Positions 19,034 to 26,868 of a DNA stretch of 64,000 nucleotides are shown one piece after another; the stretch's first letter is position 1, and every line of letters begins with the position of its first letter. Both the position numbers and the translations under genes were made by a program. Below the pieces are notes generated by a model, which saw only the letters and a list, made by a program, of their open reading frames with translations, had not been told where the DNA came from and did no database searches. Source of the stretch: Salipaludibacillus sp. LMS25 (GTDB lineage: Bacteria; Bacillota; Bacilli; Bacillales; Salisediminibacteriaceae); contig NZ_CP093299.1 in NCBI RefSeq assembly GCF_024362805.1, positions 372,001 to 436,000 of the forward strand, read 5' to 3'.

Positions 19034-19213
19034 TTATGGCTTTCGTTTATATGTCCATACACGATTATGATTTCTCGTCTCTGGAAACGTATCACCTGAT
19101 TCCAAATGAATTTGCTGGGGGTTTTGTACCATACTACCTGTTTCACCTATTTCCACATACTTGCCGTTGTTAGGGGCTTTATCACCTGGTTTAAATTGAT
19201 GGCGCTGGCTCAT
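19034..19213 (-). CDS. yjzC: YjzC family small protein
   Basis: This 59-residue protein closely matches Bacillus YjzC. It has the N-terminal HQFKPGDKAPNNGKYVEIG, GSMVQNPQQ and C-terminal RVWTYKRKP blocks. The start ATG 19213 follows GAGGTGATAGG. In B. subtilis yjzC also lies in the med-fabH neighbourhood, which supports the call. The protein is soluble and basic at its end. Its function is not known to me; I recall it as a small protein of sporulating bacilli. Confidence 0.85.
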   Translation of the reverse strand: MSQRHQFKPGDKAPNNGKYVEIGETGSMVQNPQQIHLESGDTFPETRNHNRVWTYKRKP

Positions 19214-19265
19214 CCTATCACCTCAAAGTTATTTTCCTTAGTATGAGAGTTTGACAAGCATTTAT

Positions 19266-19994
19266 TCAGGTAAAAATGTAATAACCGCTCACAAGTAGAC
19301 CATAAAAAACAACACTGTTAACGATCTCAACAATCCCGATATGCATAGGCTTCCTTAAGTATTTTTTCGGAATAAGTGTCGTTTTGACTAATGTTAATAA
19401 AAAAGCTCCCCCGACTGCTAGCCACCCTGTTAAAAAAGCTAAGACCGTTACAGTGACATGATAAACAAGTGAAACTAGTTTAAACGTTTTATTTTTCTTC
19501 TCTCGTATAAGAGCTTTTACATGAAAAACGCTAGCTACAAAAAAAATAATGATGAGTACCATGTATTGAAAAGCTTCTGCTCGTAGTTCACCTATTCCAA
19601 TCACATAAGCCGACAAGAGGAGAGCTGACAACGCCACAATAGCTGAAAGATCATTAATAAAAAGGCGCTCTTTTTTTAATTTTGCAAACAAACTATTTAC
19701 TAAAAATAATGGAAATATACTTAAAAAGATATAAACTAAATACATTTCTCTAACGATGTAAGGGCCTGTTATAACAAGACCAATCCCTGCATATATCAAG
19801 AAGGACGGCCACACATCTTGATGTTTAGGCTGTCTGATATATGTTAATAGTGGTGCTTGAGCAAAATAGAGTCCAGTTAACCCCGTAAAAAAAATAAGAT
19901 GATGCCAAGATAACCCAGAGATAGATGCCCCTGTCCAAAACGGGATAATGAACATCGCCCACGCGCCATGTTCCTTTGGGACGTACCATTTCAT
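19266..19994 (-). CDS. ywiC: YwiC-like membrane protein
   Basis: This 242-residue integral membrane protein has about eight transmembrane segments and starts with the family block MKWYVPKEHGAWAMFIIPF. B. subtilis ywiC lies between fnr/narK and narGHJI, and here too it lies beside an fnr gene and a nitrate reductase operon. Its role is unknown; a link to anaerobic nitrate metabolism is an inference from context. A Fnr box is centred 41.5 bases upstream of a predicted transcription start (20024). Confidence 0.8.
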   Translation of the reverse strand: MKWYVPKEHGAWAMFIIPFWTGASISGLSWHHLIFFTGLTGLYFAQAPLLTYIRQPKHQDVWPSFLIYAGIGLVITGPYIVREMYLVYIFLSIFPLFLVNSLFAKLKKERLFINDLSAIVALSALLLSAYVIGIGELRAEAFQYMVLIIIFFVASVFHVKALIREKKNKTFKLVSLVYHVTVTVLAFLTGWLAVGGAFLLTLVKTTLIPKKYLRKPMHIGIVEIVNSVVFYGLLVSGYYIFT

Positions 19995-20057
19995 GTAACC
20001 ACCTTCTTTCCCTCCACCTTCATTAAAATGAGTGTACTATACGTCAACACTTTTGTA

Positions 20058-20073
20058 TGTGATTGACATCACG
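20058..20073. promoter_or_regulatory. Fnr box between ywiC and the divergent gene
   Basis: TGTGATTGACATCACG matches TGTGA-N6-TCACW at 9 of 10 positions. On the minus strand a -10-like TACACT (20036-20031) puts the start at about 20024 and the box at -41.5, the class II activator position for ywiC. On the plus strand two TATAAT hexamers (20080-20085 and 20122-20127) are possible -10 elements for the divergent gene. Confidence 0.7.
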
Positions 20074-20161
20074 AGACAATATAATGTGATTTTCCCCACA
20101 GTCTCTTCTTCTGCGGCCTGCTATAATGATCATATCGTGTTACTTAAGGAGGTACAACGGC

Positions 20162-20689
20162 ATGCTCACAATCACATTTTCCTATTCAACCGCATTGGGT
20201 ATTTCGCCTATATTGTTTGACCATGGCTTCACATTCCATGACGATCATTATAGAAAGACATTAACGTCTGCTCCTGTAGACATCGTGTTTAAACATCATA
20301 ATGCCAAGCAGTTACTATTATTAACATGTGAAGAGAATGTTTCGTTTAGCTGCTGTAAGGAGCTCTATTACCTAATAGATGAACTTGCTCATGATTTAAG
20401 CGCAAAGATAGACGATAAAGAAGCTTTAATGGGGTACGATCAACGAGGTGAACCAGCCTATTTATATCATGGGTTTCCGAGATGGGCCACCTATATTGAT
20501 AAAGCGAGACAGCATTCTATGGAAGGAACACAAGTGGAAATATGGCAACATCATAACCGACTAGCACGCGGTGTTCTCGTTAACTGCCCAGGGGACGAGA
20601 ATACTTCATATACACTCATTACATCAGAAGGTGAGCAAACTTTTTATGGTGACTTACTAACGGTTTATCCCACTCTTAAGGGGCAGTAA
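20162..20689 (+). CDS. Uncharacterised protein, divergent from ywiC
   Basis: This soluble protein of about 175 residues has no clear signal or membrane segment and belongs to no family I recognise. Two central Cys (SFSCCKEL) and several His are present. The start at 20162 is set by AAGGAGGT 8 bases upstream. It shares a Fnr-box intergenic region with ywiC, so it may be part of the anaerobic regulon. Its last residues (about PTLKGQ) and stop codon are encoded by a 55-bp deleted copy of repeat A, so the native C-terminus has probably been replaced. Confidence 0.6.
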   Translation: MLTITFSYSTALGISPILFDHGFTFHDDHYRKTLTSAPVDIVFKHHNAKQLLLLTCEENVSFSCCKELYYLIDELAHDLSAKIDDKEALMGYDQRGEPAYLYHGFPRWATYIDKARQHSMEGTQVEIWQHHNRLARGVLVNCPGDENTSYTLITSEGEQTFYGDLLTVYPTLKGQ

Positions 20690-20718
20690 AACTCCCACTG
20701 ATTGAAGCTTAGCTTTAT
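20664..20718 (-). repeat. Deleted 55-bp repeat A (A9), opposite orientation
   Basis: On the minus strand it reads ATAAAGCTAAGCTTCAATC, AGTGGGAGTTTT, then ACTGCCCCTTAAGAGTGGGA and ATAAA. The interior of repeat A is missing between two GTTTT tracts, which points to deletion by short direct repeats. It overlaps the 3' end of the plus-strand gene. Confidence 0.85.
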
Positions 20719-20793
20719 CCTGTTGAAGAACGGTAATCTCTTCATGACCAATACTGAAAAGCTCTCACAACATCGTCCGTCGCGAGAACTTGG

Positions 20794-21504
20794 TTAGATC
20801 GTACATATTTCAACTGGGCAGTCACCACAGTGCAAGTAGTCTTTTAAAAACTGGAGCTTGTGAATCGTAATGTAACCATTTGTAATGGAAAGAACATCAG
20901 CTTTTTTTAAGTCATTTAAAAGCCGATTGACACTTTCTCTTGTGGTCCCAATATAATTTGCAATATCTTGATTTGTTAGTTGCACATTTATAAAAACACC
21001 ATCTGCTTTATCTATCCCGTAAGAATTACTAAAACGAATTAACGTGGAATAAATAGCCCCTGTTTTACCACACAAAATTAAATCTCTAAATTTAGCTTGC
21101 GTGGATTGCGTATGTCTTGCAAACCATTTCATGAATGCAACAGCAATTTCACCATTTTCTCGAAATAACGCTTCCAATGTATGCCGATCAAATCGTACAA
21201 GTGATGCATCTTCAATCACTTCAGCAGTGACACTAATGGACATTTCATTGAACAGCCCTACTTCTCCAACTAGTTCATCTTTTTGCTTTAAATGAATAGA
21301 AAACTCTTTACCTTCTGACGTCATTTTGCTGAGCCTAACTTTGCCCGATCTAACTAGATAGACATGCTCTGGGAAATCACCTTCATAAAATAAAAACGTT
21401 CCGCTTTTAACATTGATCTCTAAACCGTTTTTTAATAGCAACTCTTTATTATCCTCAGAAATCTCATTAAAAAAACGTTTCATTTTCAGCTTTTGTTTTT
21501 CCAT
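20794..21504 (-). CDS. fnr: Second Fnr-type regulator (C-terminal Fe-S)
   Basis: This 236-residue Crp/Fnr protein has the same architecture as the one at 7726. The N-terminal sensor fold contains LFYEGDFPEHVYLV, and the DNA-binding helix pair is TNQDIANYIGTTRESVNRL. CGDCPVEIC near the end has Cys 226, 229 and 234 in the B. subtilis Fnr cluster spacing. It lies just downstream of the nitrate reductase/narK operon, which has Fnr boxes in its promoter, so it is the likeliest direct activator. Having two such paralogues 13 kb apart is unusual. Confidence 0.88.
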   Translation of the reverse strand: MEKQKLKMKRFFNEISEDNKELLLKNGLEINVKSGTFLFYEGDFPEHVYLVRSGKVRLSKMTSEGKEFSIHLKQKDELVGEVGLFNEMSISVTAEVIEDASLVRFDRHTLEALFRENGEIAVAFMKWFARHTQSTQAKFRDLILCGKTGAIYSTLIRFSNSYGIDKADGVFINVQLTNQDIANYIGTTRESVNRLLNDLKKADVLSITNGYITIHKLQFLKDYLHCGDCPVEICTI

Positions 21505-21608
21505 TTCATTCCCGCCTTCGCCAAAAGAAGTCTCTCAGTCTATGTTAACACTATTTAAAAAGTTTTAAAGTAAAATAAGTTGACTATTTTATGACGTTTC
21601 TTTCTTCT

Positions 21609-21836
21609 AAAAATCACAGATAACCGTCCAAAATACAGAGGAAAGATAAAGCTAAGCTTTAATCAGTGGGCGTTTTCCTTCATCCCCCACTGATTGTTCG
21701 TTTAACTTATGGGGCCTTTAGGGGCAGTTTATCCCCCACCTAAACTTGTCGACCTTCTTAAGTTTTGAGGTGGGGTTTTACTGCCCCTAAGAGTGGGATA
21801 AATCTATTTAGGTGGGAGATACCGGACACTCATGAC
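21609..21836 (-). repeat. Repeat B interrupted by repeat A4
   Basis: Half of B (AAATCACAGATAACCGTCC...GAGGAAAG) lies at 21609-21645 and the other half (TCTATTTAGGTGGGAGATA CCGGACAC) at 21803-21836. In uninterrupted copies these are adjacent (GAGGAGAG..AAATCTATTTAGG). Repeat A fills the gap. Confidence 0.8.
21646..21802 (+). repeat. Interspersed repeat A, copy A4 (nested in B)
   Basis: This full-length copy runs from ATAAAGCTAAGC to GTGGGATAAA, bounded on both sides by repeat B sequence. ATAAA at each end is either a 5-bp target duplication or a fixed target next to the left end. Confidence 0.9.
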
Positions 21837-21849
21837 TATATTTCGCCAA

Positions 21850-21896
21850 ACAAAACACCCCTAAAGTTAGATTTTCATCTCTAACTTTAGGGGTGC
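21850..21896 (-). terminator. Terminator of the nitrate reductase/narK operon
   Basis: CACCCCTAAAGTTAGA pairs perfectly with TCTAACTTTAGGGGTG (loop TTTTCATC). On the minus strand it follows narK by about 60 bases and is succeeded by TTTTGTTTG. Confidence 0.85.
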
Positions 21897-21952
21897 AGTA
21901 CCGATTGAAGGGCGTTTTATCATTTTTTATCCGATCGAGCCCGTTGATCTTT

Positions 21953-23245
21953 TTAACACTTTACTTCTGCTCCTTTTCGAGCATAGTAGTACCAATGAAG
22001 GGCTAAGCTTACGATGTAATAGATAATAAAAATTAGCAGCGCTAGATTAGCCATTCCGGACACATCAATTGACCAGCCGAATAAACTCGGAATCAGAAAA
22101 GCACCATAAGCAGCTATCGCAGAAGTAAAACCAATGACAGCAGCAGCTTCTTTCTGTTCAAAAATAAAGGGAATCATCCGAAATGTTGACCCATTAGCAA
22201 TACCAGTTGCAATAAATACGATAATAAACATAATAAGGAACCCCGTAAAGTTACCACTGTTATAAAAATACATCACACCGAGAGTACTTCCAATTAATAA
22301 AATGATATCCCAAAATGTGACAAACGCTCCGCTGAGTTTATCTGATAACCAACCTCCTAAAGGGCGAATAAGGGCACCGAGGAGCGGTCCGATAAACGCA
22401 ATTTGAAGCACGTTAACTTCTGGAAATTCTGTACGCGTTAATAAGGGAAAAGCTGCTGCGTAGCCAATAAAGGAACCAAAACACATCGTATACAGCCACG
22501 TCATAATCCATGTATGCTTATTTTTAAAAATAACAGCCTGTTCTTTTATCGAGGTTTTCATCGTCGGTAAATTATCCATTCCAAAAAAAGCAGCTACGAC
22601 TGTAAGGACGATTGGCACGACCCAAATAAAAGCAGCATTTTGCATAAATACTTCTTGCCCATCACCAAGATACTGAGGAGCACCGCTTAATGGCCCAAAA
22701 AGGGCAAAGGCTATGACCAGTGGGGACAATAGTTGAACAGCGCTCACGCCGAGATTACCAATCCCTGCATTCAATCCAAGTGCCGTTCCTTTTGCTTTCT
22801 TAGGATAGAAAAAGCTTATATTTGACATACTTGAGGCGAAGTTTCCTCCGCCAAATCCGCATAAAGCAGCTAAAAGGGCCATTATCCAAAAGGGTGTTTC
22901 AGGATTTTGAACAGCAAACCCGATGCCCACTGCCGGCACGAGTAATGACGCTGTACTCATGACAGTCCAATTCCGCCCACCAAAAATAGGGACGAGAAAC
23001 GTGTAAATAATTCTTAACGTTGCTCCCGTGAGGCCTGGTAAAGCGGTTAATAAAAATAACTCACTCTCAGTATAATTAAACCCAATATCGTTCAGGTTAG
23101 TCGCCATCACAGACCAAATTTGCCAAACAGCAAATGCTAAAAATAACGCTGTAATAGAAATCCATAAGTTTCTTCGTGCATGGTACTTCCCTTCATTTTC
23201 CCAAAATGAAGGATCTTCCGGTACCCATTTTGTAATTCGTGCCAT
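21953..23245 (-). CDS. narK: NarK-type nitrate/nitrite transporter
   Basis: This 430-residue MFS protein of the nitrate/nitrite porter family has about 12 transmembrane segments. The NNP-type signature regions are visible as GGGNFASSMSNISFFYPK with NAGIGNLGVSAVQLL, and a second half NGSTFRMIPFIF. It would bring nitrate in or exchange it for nitrite at the cytoplasmic membrane. It is the last gene of the operon starting at 28014. A 156-base gap precedes it, so an extra promoter is possible. A strong terminator follows. Confidence 0.9.
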   Translation of the reverse strand: MARITKWVPEDPSFWENEGKYHARRNLWISITALFLAFAVWQIWSVMATNLNDIGFNYTESELFLLTALPGLTGATLRIIYTFLVPIFGGRNWTVMSTASLLVPAVGIGFAVQNPETPFWIMALLAALCGFGGGNFASSMSNISFFYPKKAKGTALGLNAGIGNLGVSAVQLLSPLVIAFALFGPLSGAPQYLGDGQEVFMQNAAFIWVVPIVLTVVAAFFGMDNLPTMKTSIKEQAVIFKNKHTWIMTWLYTMCFGSFIGYAAAFPLLTRTEFPEVNVLQIAFIGPLLGALIRPLGGWLSDKLSGAFVTFWDIILLIGSTLGVMYFYNSGNFTGFLIMFIIVFIATGIANGSTFRMIPFIFEQKEAAAVIGFTSAIAAYGAFLIPSLFGWSIDVSGMANLALLIFIIYYIVSLALHWYYYARKGAEVKC

Positions 23246-23401
23246 CGTTATCTCCCCCCACGGTTAAGTTTTGCTTAGGTTATTAGAAGCCTGTCTTCAT
23301 TTAAAATAACTGTTTGGTTATGTGTAAATCCCTGTTTATGAGTTCGTACATTGTCGCCCTCTTGTCTCCTCTGTCGTTTACTATAACCACGGCTGTCATT
23401 G

Positions 23402-23608
23402 TTAATCTTTACTTGACTGGGTATACTCACGCTTTCTCCAATTTAAATAAGCAAAAAAAGCGATAAAAGCTCCTACTACGCCAATTGCTGAAAAAATAAG
23501 CACTTTTTCATATTCTCGACCTAAATAAGATTCGACTGTCCATTGAACCATGACGACATTAAGGGCTATCGTTATAAATATAATGATCCAGCACTTTTTT
23601 TTACTCAT
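23402..23608 (-). CDS. Small two-helix membrane subunit of the redox operon
   Basis: This 68-residue protein has transmembrane segments at about 7-24 and 36-54 and a hydrophilic tail (NWRKREYTQSSKD). It overlaps the Rieske gene by 8 bases, so it is translated with it. I recognise no family. Position suggests an anchor or assembly subunit for the Rieske protein or the cytochrome b subunit (inference). Confidence 0.6.
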   Translation of the reverse strand: MSKKKCWIIIFITIALNVVMVQWTVESYLGREYEKVLIFSAIGVVGAFIAFFAYLNWRKREYTQSSKD

Positions 23609-24134
23609 GGCGATACGACCTACCTACAGCATAAATGGTATTAGCGTCTACCTCTAAATGAATCATAGGAAGTTCTCTTTGTGGGGGGCCTTCAAGCGGG
23701 TGGCCGTTATTAACATCAAAGTACCCTTTATGACATGGACAAAGGAGGGTATCCGTTTCTTTTTTATAAAACACAGGACACATGAGATGTGTACAAGCAG
23801 AGTTATAGGCTACCAGTTCACCAGACATGGTGTGAACGAGTAGGGCTGGGTCATTATCTGTAGGGTAATTAAATGTAAGTGATTCCCCTTTTGGCAGCTG
23901 GTCCATATGCGCTATTTCTACCCGCTCATTCTCATCTTCTGCCATCCCCATCATCGCCCGTACACTAAAAGGAACCGTTGATAACCCTAGCGCGATTGAA
24001 ACACCAGCGGCCGATTTTAAAAAAGCGCGGCGATTATATGTTAAGTCATCTTTCTGTTCCACATTTCCCATTAAATTAACCATATCTGATGGTGATTCTT
24101 TTCGGTTACGTCCTTTTTTATTGTTATTAGTCAT
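23601..24134 (-). CDS. Rieske 2Fe-2S protein with Tat signal
   Basis: This 177-residue ubiquinol oxidoreductase-type Rieske protein has an N-terminal twin-arginine signal (NRRAFLKSAAGVSIALGLS, Arg 35-36), so it should be exported folded and stay membrane-anchored outside. The cluster ligands are C114-T-H116 and C132-P-C134-H135. The start ATG 24134 follows AAAGGAG. It lies between the ferredoxin-like subunit and NarK. A Rieske protein next to a cytoplasmic Nas-type molybdoenzyme is uncommon. Its electron partner is not defined by sequence. Confidence 0.88.
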   Translation of the reverse strand: MTNNNKKGRNRKESPSDMVNLMGNVEQKDDLTYNRRAFLKSAAGVSIALGLSTVPFSVRAMMGMAEDENERVEIAHMDQLPKGESLTFNYPTDNDPALLVHTMSGELVAYNSACTHLMCPVFYKKETDTLLCPCHKGYFDVNNGHPLEGPPQRELPMIHLEVDANTIYAVGRSYRHE

Positions 24135-24174
24135 CCGTTAAACTCCTTTCTTAACTAGGCGATCCACCTAAGTT

Positions 24175-24717
24175 TTAATCTGAATACACACCGAAAAATT
24201 CAGGAACATATGCCCATTTGTCATGTTCAGAAGGTTTCTTGCCTTCTATTAAATTTAATTGTGTCCGTCGTCGTCTCAATGACATCATCTCATCGTGGTC
24301 AATAAATCGAATGGCTTCTGATGGACATACTGATGCGCACATAGGAGCAATATCGTATTTTGTACGGTCATAACACATATCACACTTATACATTTTGTTT
24401 TCTTCAAAATCGAATTTTGGAATACCAAACGGACAGCCAAATGTACAATTACGGCAGCCAATACATTTCTCTTCCATCGCTGATAGTACGACACCTTCTT
24501 CAGTAATTTGAATAGCGTTGGCAGGACAAACTTTTGCACACGCTGGGTCTTTACACTGCATACACAGCATAGGGTACGTTTGCCTATTTTCCAAAAAATC
24601 CACATACTCTACATAATTTCTTTCTTTGGCGTCATGGCCTCCACACTCTCTACAGGCAGCTTGACAGGCTCTGCAACCAATACAGCGTTCAAATTCTAAA
24701 TACATGACTTTTTTCAT
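24175..24717 (-). CDS. Four-cluster 4Fe-4S ferredoxin-like subunit
   Basis: This 180-residue electron-transfer subunit of the DmsB/NrfC/HycB type is cytoplasmic, with no Tat signal. Four cysteine groups are visible: CIGCRACQAAC, CMQCKDPACAKVC, CIGCRNCTFGC and CDMC..MCASVCP. They are enough for four [4Fe-4S] clusters. It should pass electrons between the membrane subunit and the molybdoenzyme encoded just upstream. The start is placed at 24717 because GGGGGAG precedes that ATG; the longer frame to 24738 contains the ribosome site. Confidence 0.88.
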   Translation of the reverse strand: MKKVMYLEFERCIGCRACQAACRECGGHDAKERNYVEYVDFLENRQTYPMLCMQCKDPACAKVCPANAIQITEEGVVLSAMEEKCIGCRNCTFGCPFGIPKFDFEENKMYKCDMCYDRTKYDIAPMCASVCPSEAIRFIDHDEMMSLRRRRTQLNLIEGKKPSEHDKWAYVPEFFGVYSD

Positions 24718-24744
24718 GAGAACTCCCCCTTCGTTCATCGTGAG

Positions 24745-26868
24745 TTATGCTTTTTGCATTCGGACCGCACACACTTTGAACTCCGGCATTCGTGATGTAG
24801 GGTCAAGTGCAGGATTTGTCAGTTTATTAATAGACAACTCTTTCCCCCAATGATATGGGACAAAAATATGGTCACGCCGAATTGCCTTCGTCAATTTTAT
24901 AGGAACTGTTATCTCTCCACGTTTTGTTATTAATACGACCCGATCGCCATTATTTAAATGATATTTAACAGCCATGTCAGGATGTATTTCTGCATATGGT
25001 TCAGGGCACTGTTCCATGAGGAATGGTGTTCTTCGTGTTTGTGTGCCTGATAAGTAATGAAAAACAACCCGACCTGTCGTCAATATGTGCGGGTAATCGG
25101 CCGACGGAATTTCATCAGGCTCTTCCCAACCGACAACAGCTAAATTGGCTTTACCATCTTCCGTTGCAAACGAGTCAGTAAACATCGTCGGTGATCCAGG
25201 ATGTGTGTCATCAGGACACGGCCAAAATACGCCATCTTCTTTTTCAATTCGATCATACGTAATCCCGTAGTAATCCGCCTTTCCACCTTTTGATGCCAAT
25301 CGAAATTCTTCATAAATATCACTGACAGATTTATAAGGGAAGTACGATTTTTTTCCCATCCGTTCAGCAATTAACTGCATAATCTCCCAATCTGTCTTCG
25401 CTTCACCAACAGGTTCTTTCACTTTTCTAATACGAATGACACGACCTTCAAGGTTTGTGGTCGTTCCTTCATCCTCTGCCCATGTTGTAGCAGGTAAGAC
25501 CACATCGGCAAATTCTGCTGTTTCAGATAAAAAGAAGTCAGAAACAACCATGAAGTCAAGTTTTTCAAACCCATCCCAAATGTAATGGTTATTCGGTGCC
25601 GAAACTGCTGGATTACTACAAATGACGTGCATTGCTTTAATTTTGCCTTGTTGAATGTGGTCAAACATTTCATAGGCTGATACGCCTGCTTGAGGCATCT
25701 CTTTTGGGTCAATCCCCCACACGTCGGAGACGTAAGCTACGTGTTCAGGATTATCAATTTTCCTGTATCCAGGGAGGGCATCTGCTTTTTGACCATGCTC
25801 TCTCCCCCCTTGCCCATTTCCTTGACCAGTGAAAGTCGCAACACCAGAAGCAAATTTTCCAATTTGCCCTCGTAATAGTGCCATAGAGGTATATAAACAG
25901 ACATTATCTACCCCTTTTCGTTGTTGCTCTATTCCTCTGGCAAACATGACGACTGAACGAGGAGAGCGTCCAAATATAGTGGCTGCTTTTAATATTTTTT
26001 CTTTATCCACCCCAGTAATTATGGCGGTTCTTTCAGGAGTAAACGCCCTAACTCCTTCTTTTAATTCCTCATAATTGTGGCAACGTGCCTGAACATATGC
26101 CTCATCCACATAGCCTTCTTTTATCAGGAGGTGCATTATCCCATTAGCAAGGGCGGAATCAGTCCCGGCTTTTAAATCCAAATGAACATCAGCAATTCTT
26201 GCAGTCGGTGTTTCTCGCGGATCAGCTACGATCATCTTTGCCCCTTTATCCCTCGCTTTCCATAACCATTGGATAGTTGTTGGATGACATTCTGCGGTAT
26301 TTGTACCTGCCATAAAAAAGCAATCTGTATGTTCCAGTTCAGGCCAAGGAAGAGTGGACCCTCTGTCAAGGCCTAGTGTTTTCATAAATCCTCCTGCTGC
26401 TGATGACATACAAAAGCGACCATTATAATCGACATAACGGGTACCGAGAGCTACACGGGCATATTTCCCTACCAAATAACATTTTTCATTTGTCATAGAG
26501 ACACCACCGAAAACAGATAGGGCATCCTTTCCATAATGACTTTGCAAGCGCTTATAATTTTTTTCTATCAGATCTAACGCTTCTTCCCACGTACTTTCAA
26601 CAAATTTGCCATTCTTTTTAATGAGTGGTGTTTTAATACGATCAGGATGGTCAATAGTTTGATAAGCAGTAACCCCTTTTGGACACATTTTTCCATTTGT
26701 CACTGGCCAATCATAACGCGGTTCAACGCCAACGACATCTCCTGATTTTTTATTCACTCGAATGTGCATACCGCACTGCATCCCACAATAACAACAATGG
26801 GTAGTAACAAGCTTTTCGTCATCATGCTGTAAGTTTTTAACCCCTGGTTTAACTACAAAGTTAGTCAT
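24745..26868 (-). CDS. Nas/Nap-type molybdopterin oxidoreductase, probable nitrate reductase
   Basis: This 707-residue bis-MGD enzyme has an N-terminal [4Fe-4S] motif (Cys 25, 28, 32 and Cys 62 in NGKMCPKG). NGRFCMSSAAGG places Cys 153 as the expected Mo ligand, as in periplasmic and assimilatory nitrate reductases. Further blocks are NTAECHPTTIQW, ARGIEQQRKGVDN, TGQGNGQGGREHGQKAD and a C-terminal MGD-binding domain (LTTGRVVFHYLSGTQTRR). No Tat signal is present, so it acts inside the cell. It has the length of NasC. NarK, moco genes and Fnr boxes favour nitrate, but other oxyanions or formate cannot be excluded. Confidence 0.85.
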   Translation of the reverse strand: MTNFVVKPGVKNLQHDDEKLVTTHCCYCGMQCGMHIRVNKKSGDVVGVEPRYDWPVTNGKMCPKGVTAYQTIDHPDRIKTPLIKKNGKFVESTWEEALDLIEKNYKRLQSHYGKDALSVFGGVSMTNEKCYLVGKYARVALGTRYVDYNGRFCMSSAAGGFMKTLGLDRGSTLPWPELEHTDCFFMAGTNTAECHPTTIQWLWKARDKGAKMIVADPRETPTARIADVHLDLKAGTDSALANGIMHLLIKEGYVDEAYVQARCHNYEELKEGVRAFTPERTAIITGVDKEKILKAATIFGRSPRSVVMFARGIEQQRKGVDNVCLYTSMALLRGQIGKFASGVATFTGQGNGQGGREHGQKADALPGYRKIDNPEHVAYVSDVWGIDPKEMPQAGVSAYEMFDHIQQGKIKAMHVICSNPAVSAPNNHYIWDGFEKLDFMVVSDFFLSETAEFADVVLPATTWAEDEGTTTNLEGRVIRIRKVKEPVGEAKTDWEIMQLIAERMGKKSYFPYKSVSDIYEEFRLASKGGKADYYGITYDRIEKEDGVFWPCPDDTHPGSPTMFTDSFATEDGKANLAVVGWEEPDEIPSADYPHILTTGRVVFHYLSGTQTRRTPFLMEQCPEPYAEIHPDMAVKYHLNNGDRVVLITKRGEITVPIKLTKAIRRDHIFVPYHWGKELSINKLTNPALDPTSRMPEFKVCAVRMQKA

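Noticed and set aside
25419..25712. 97-codon frame inside the molybdoenzyme gene
   Set aside because: Alternative-frame reading of a strongly supported gene; no independent evidence.
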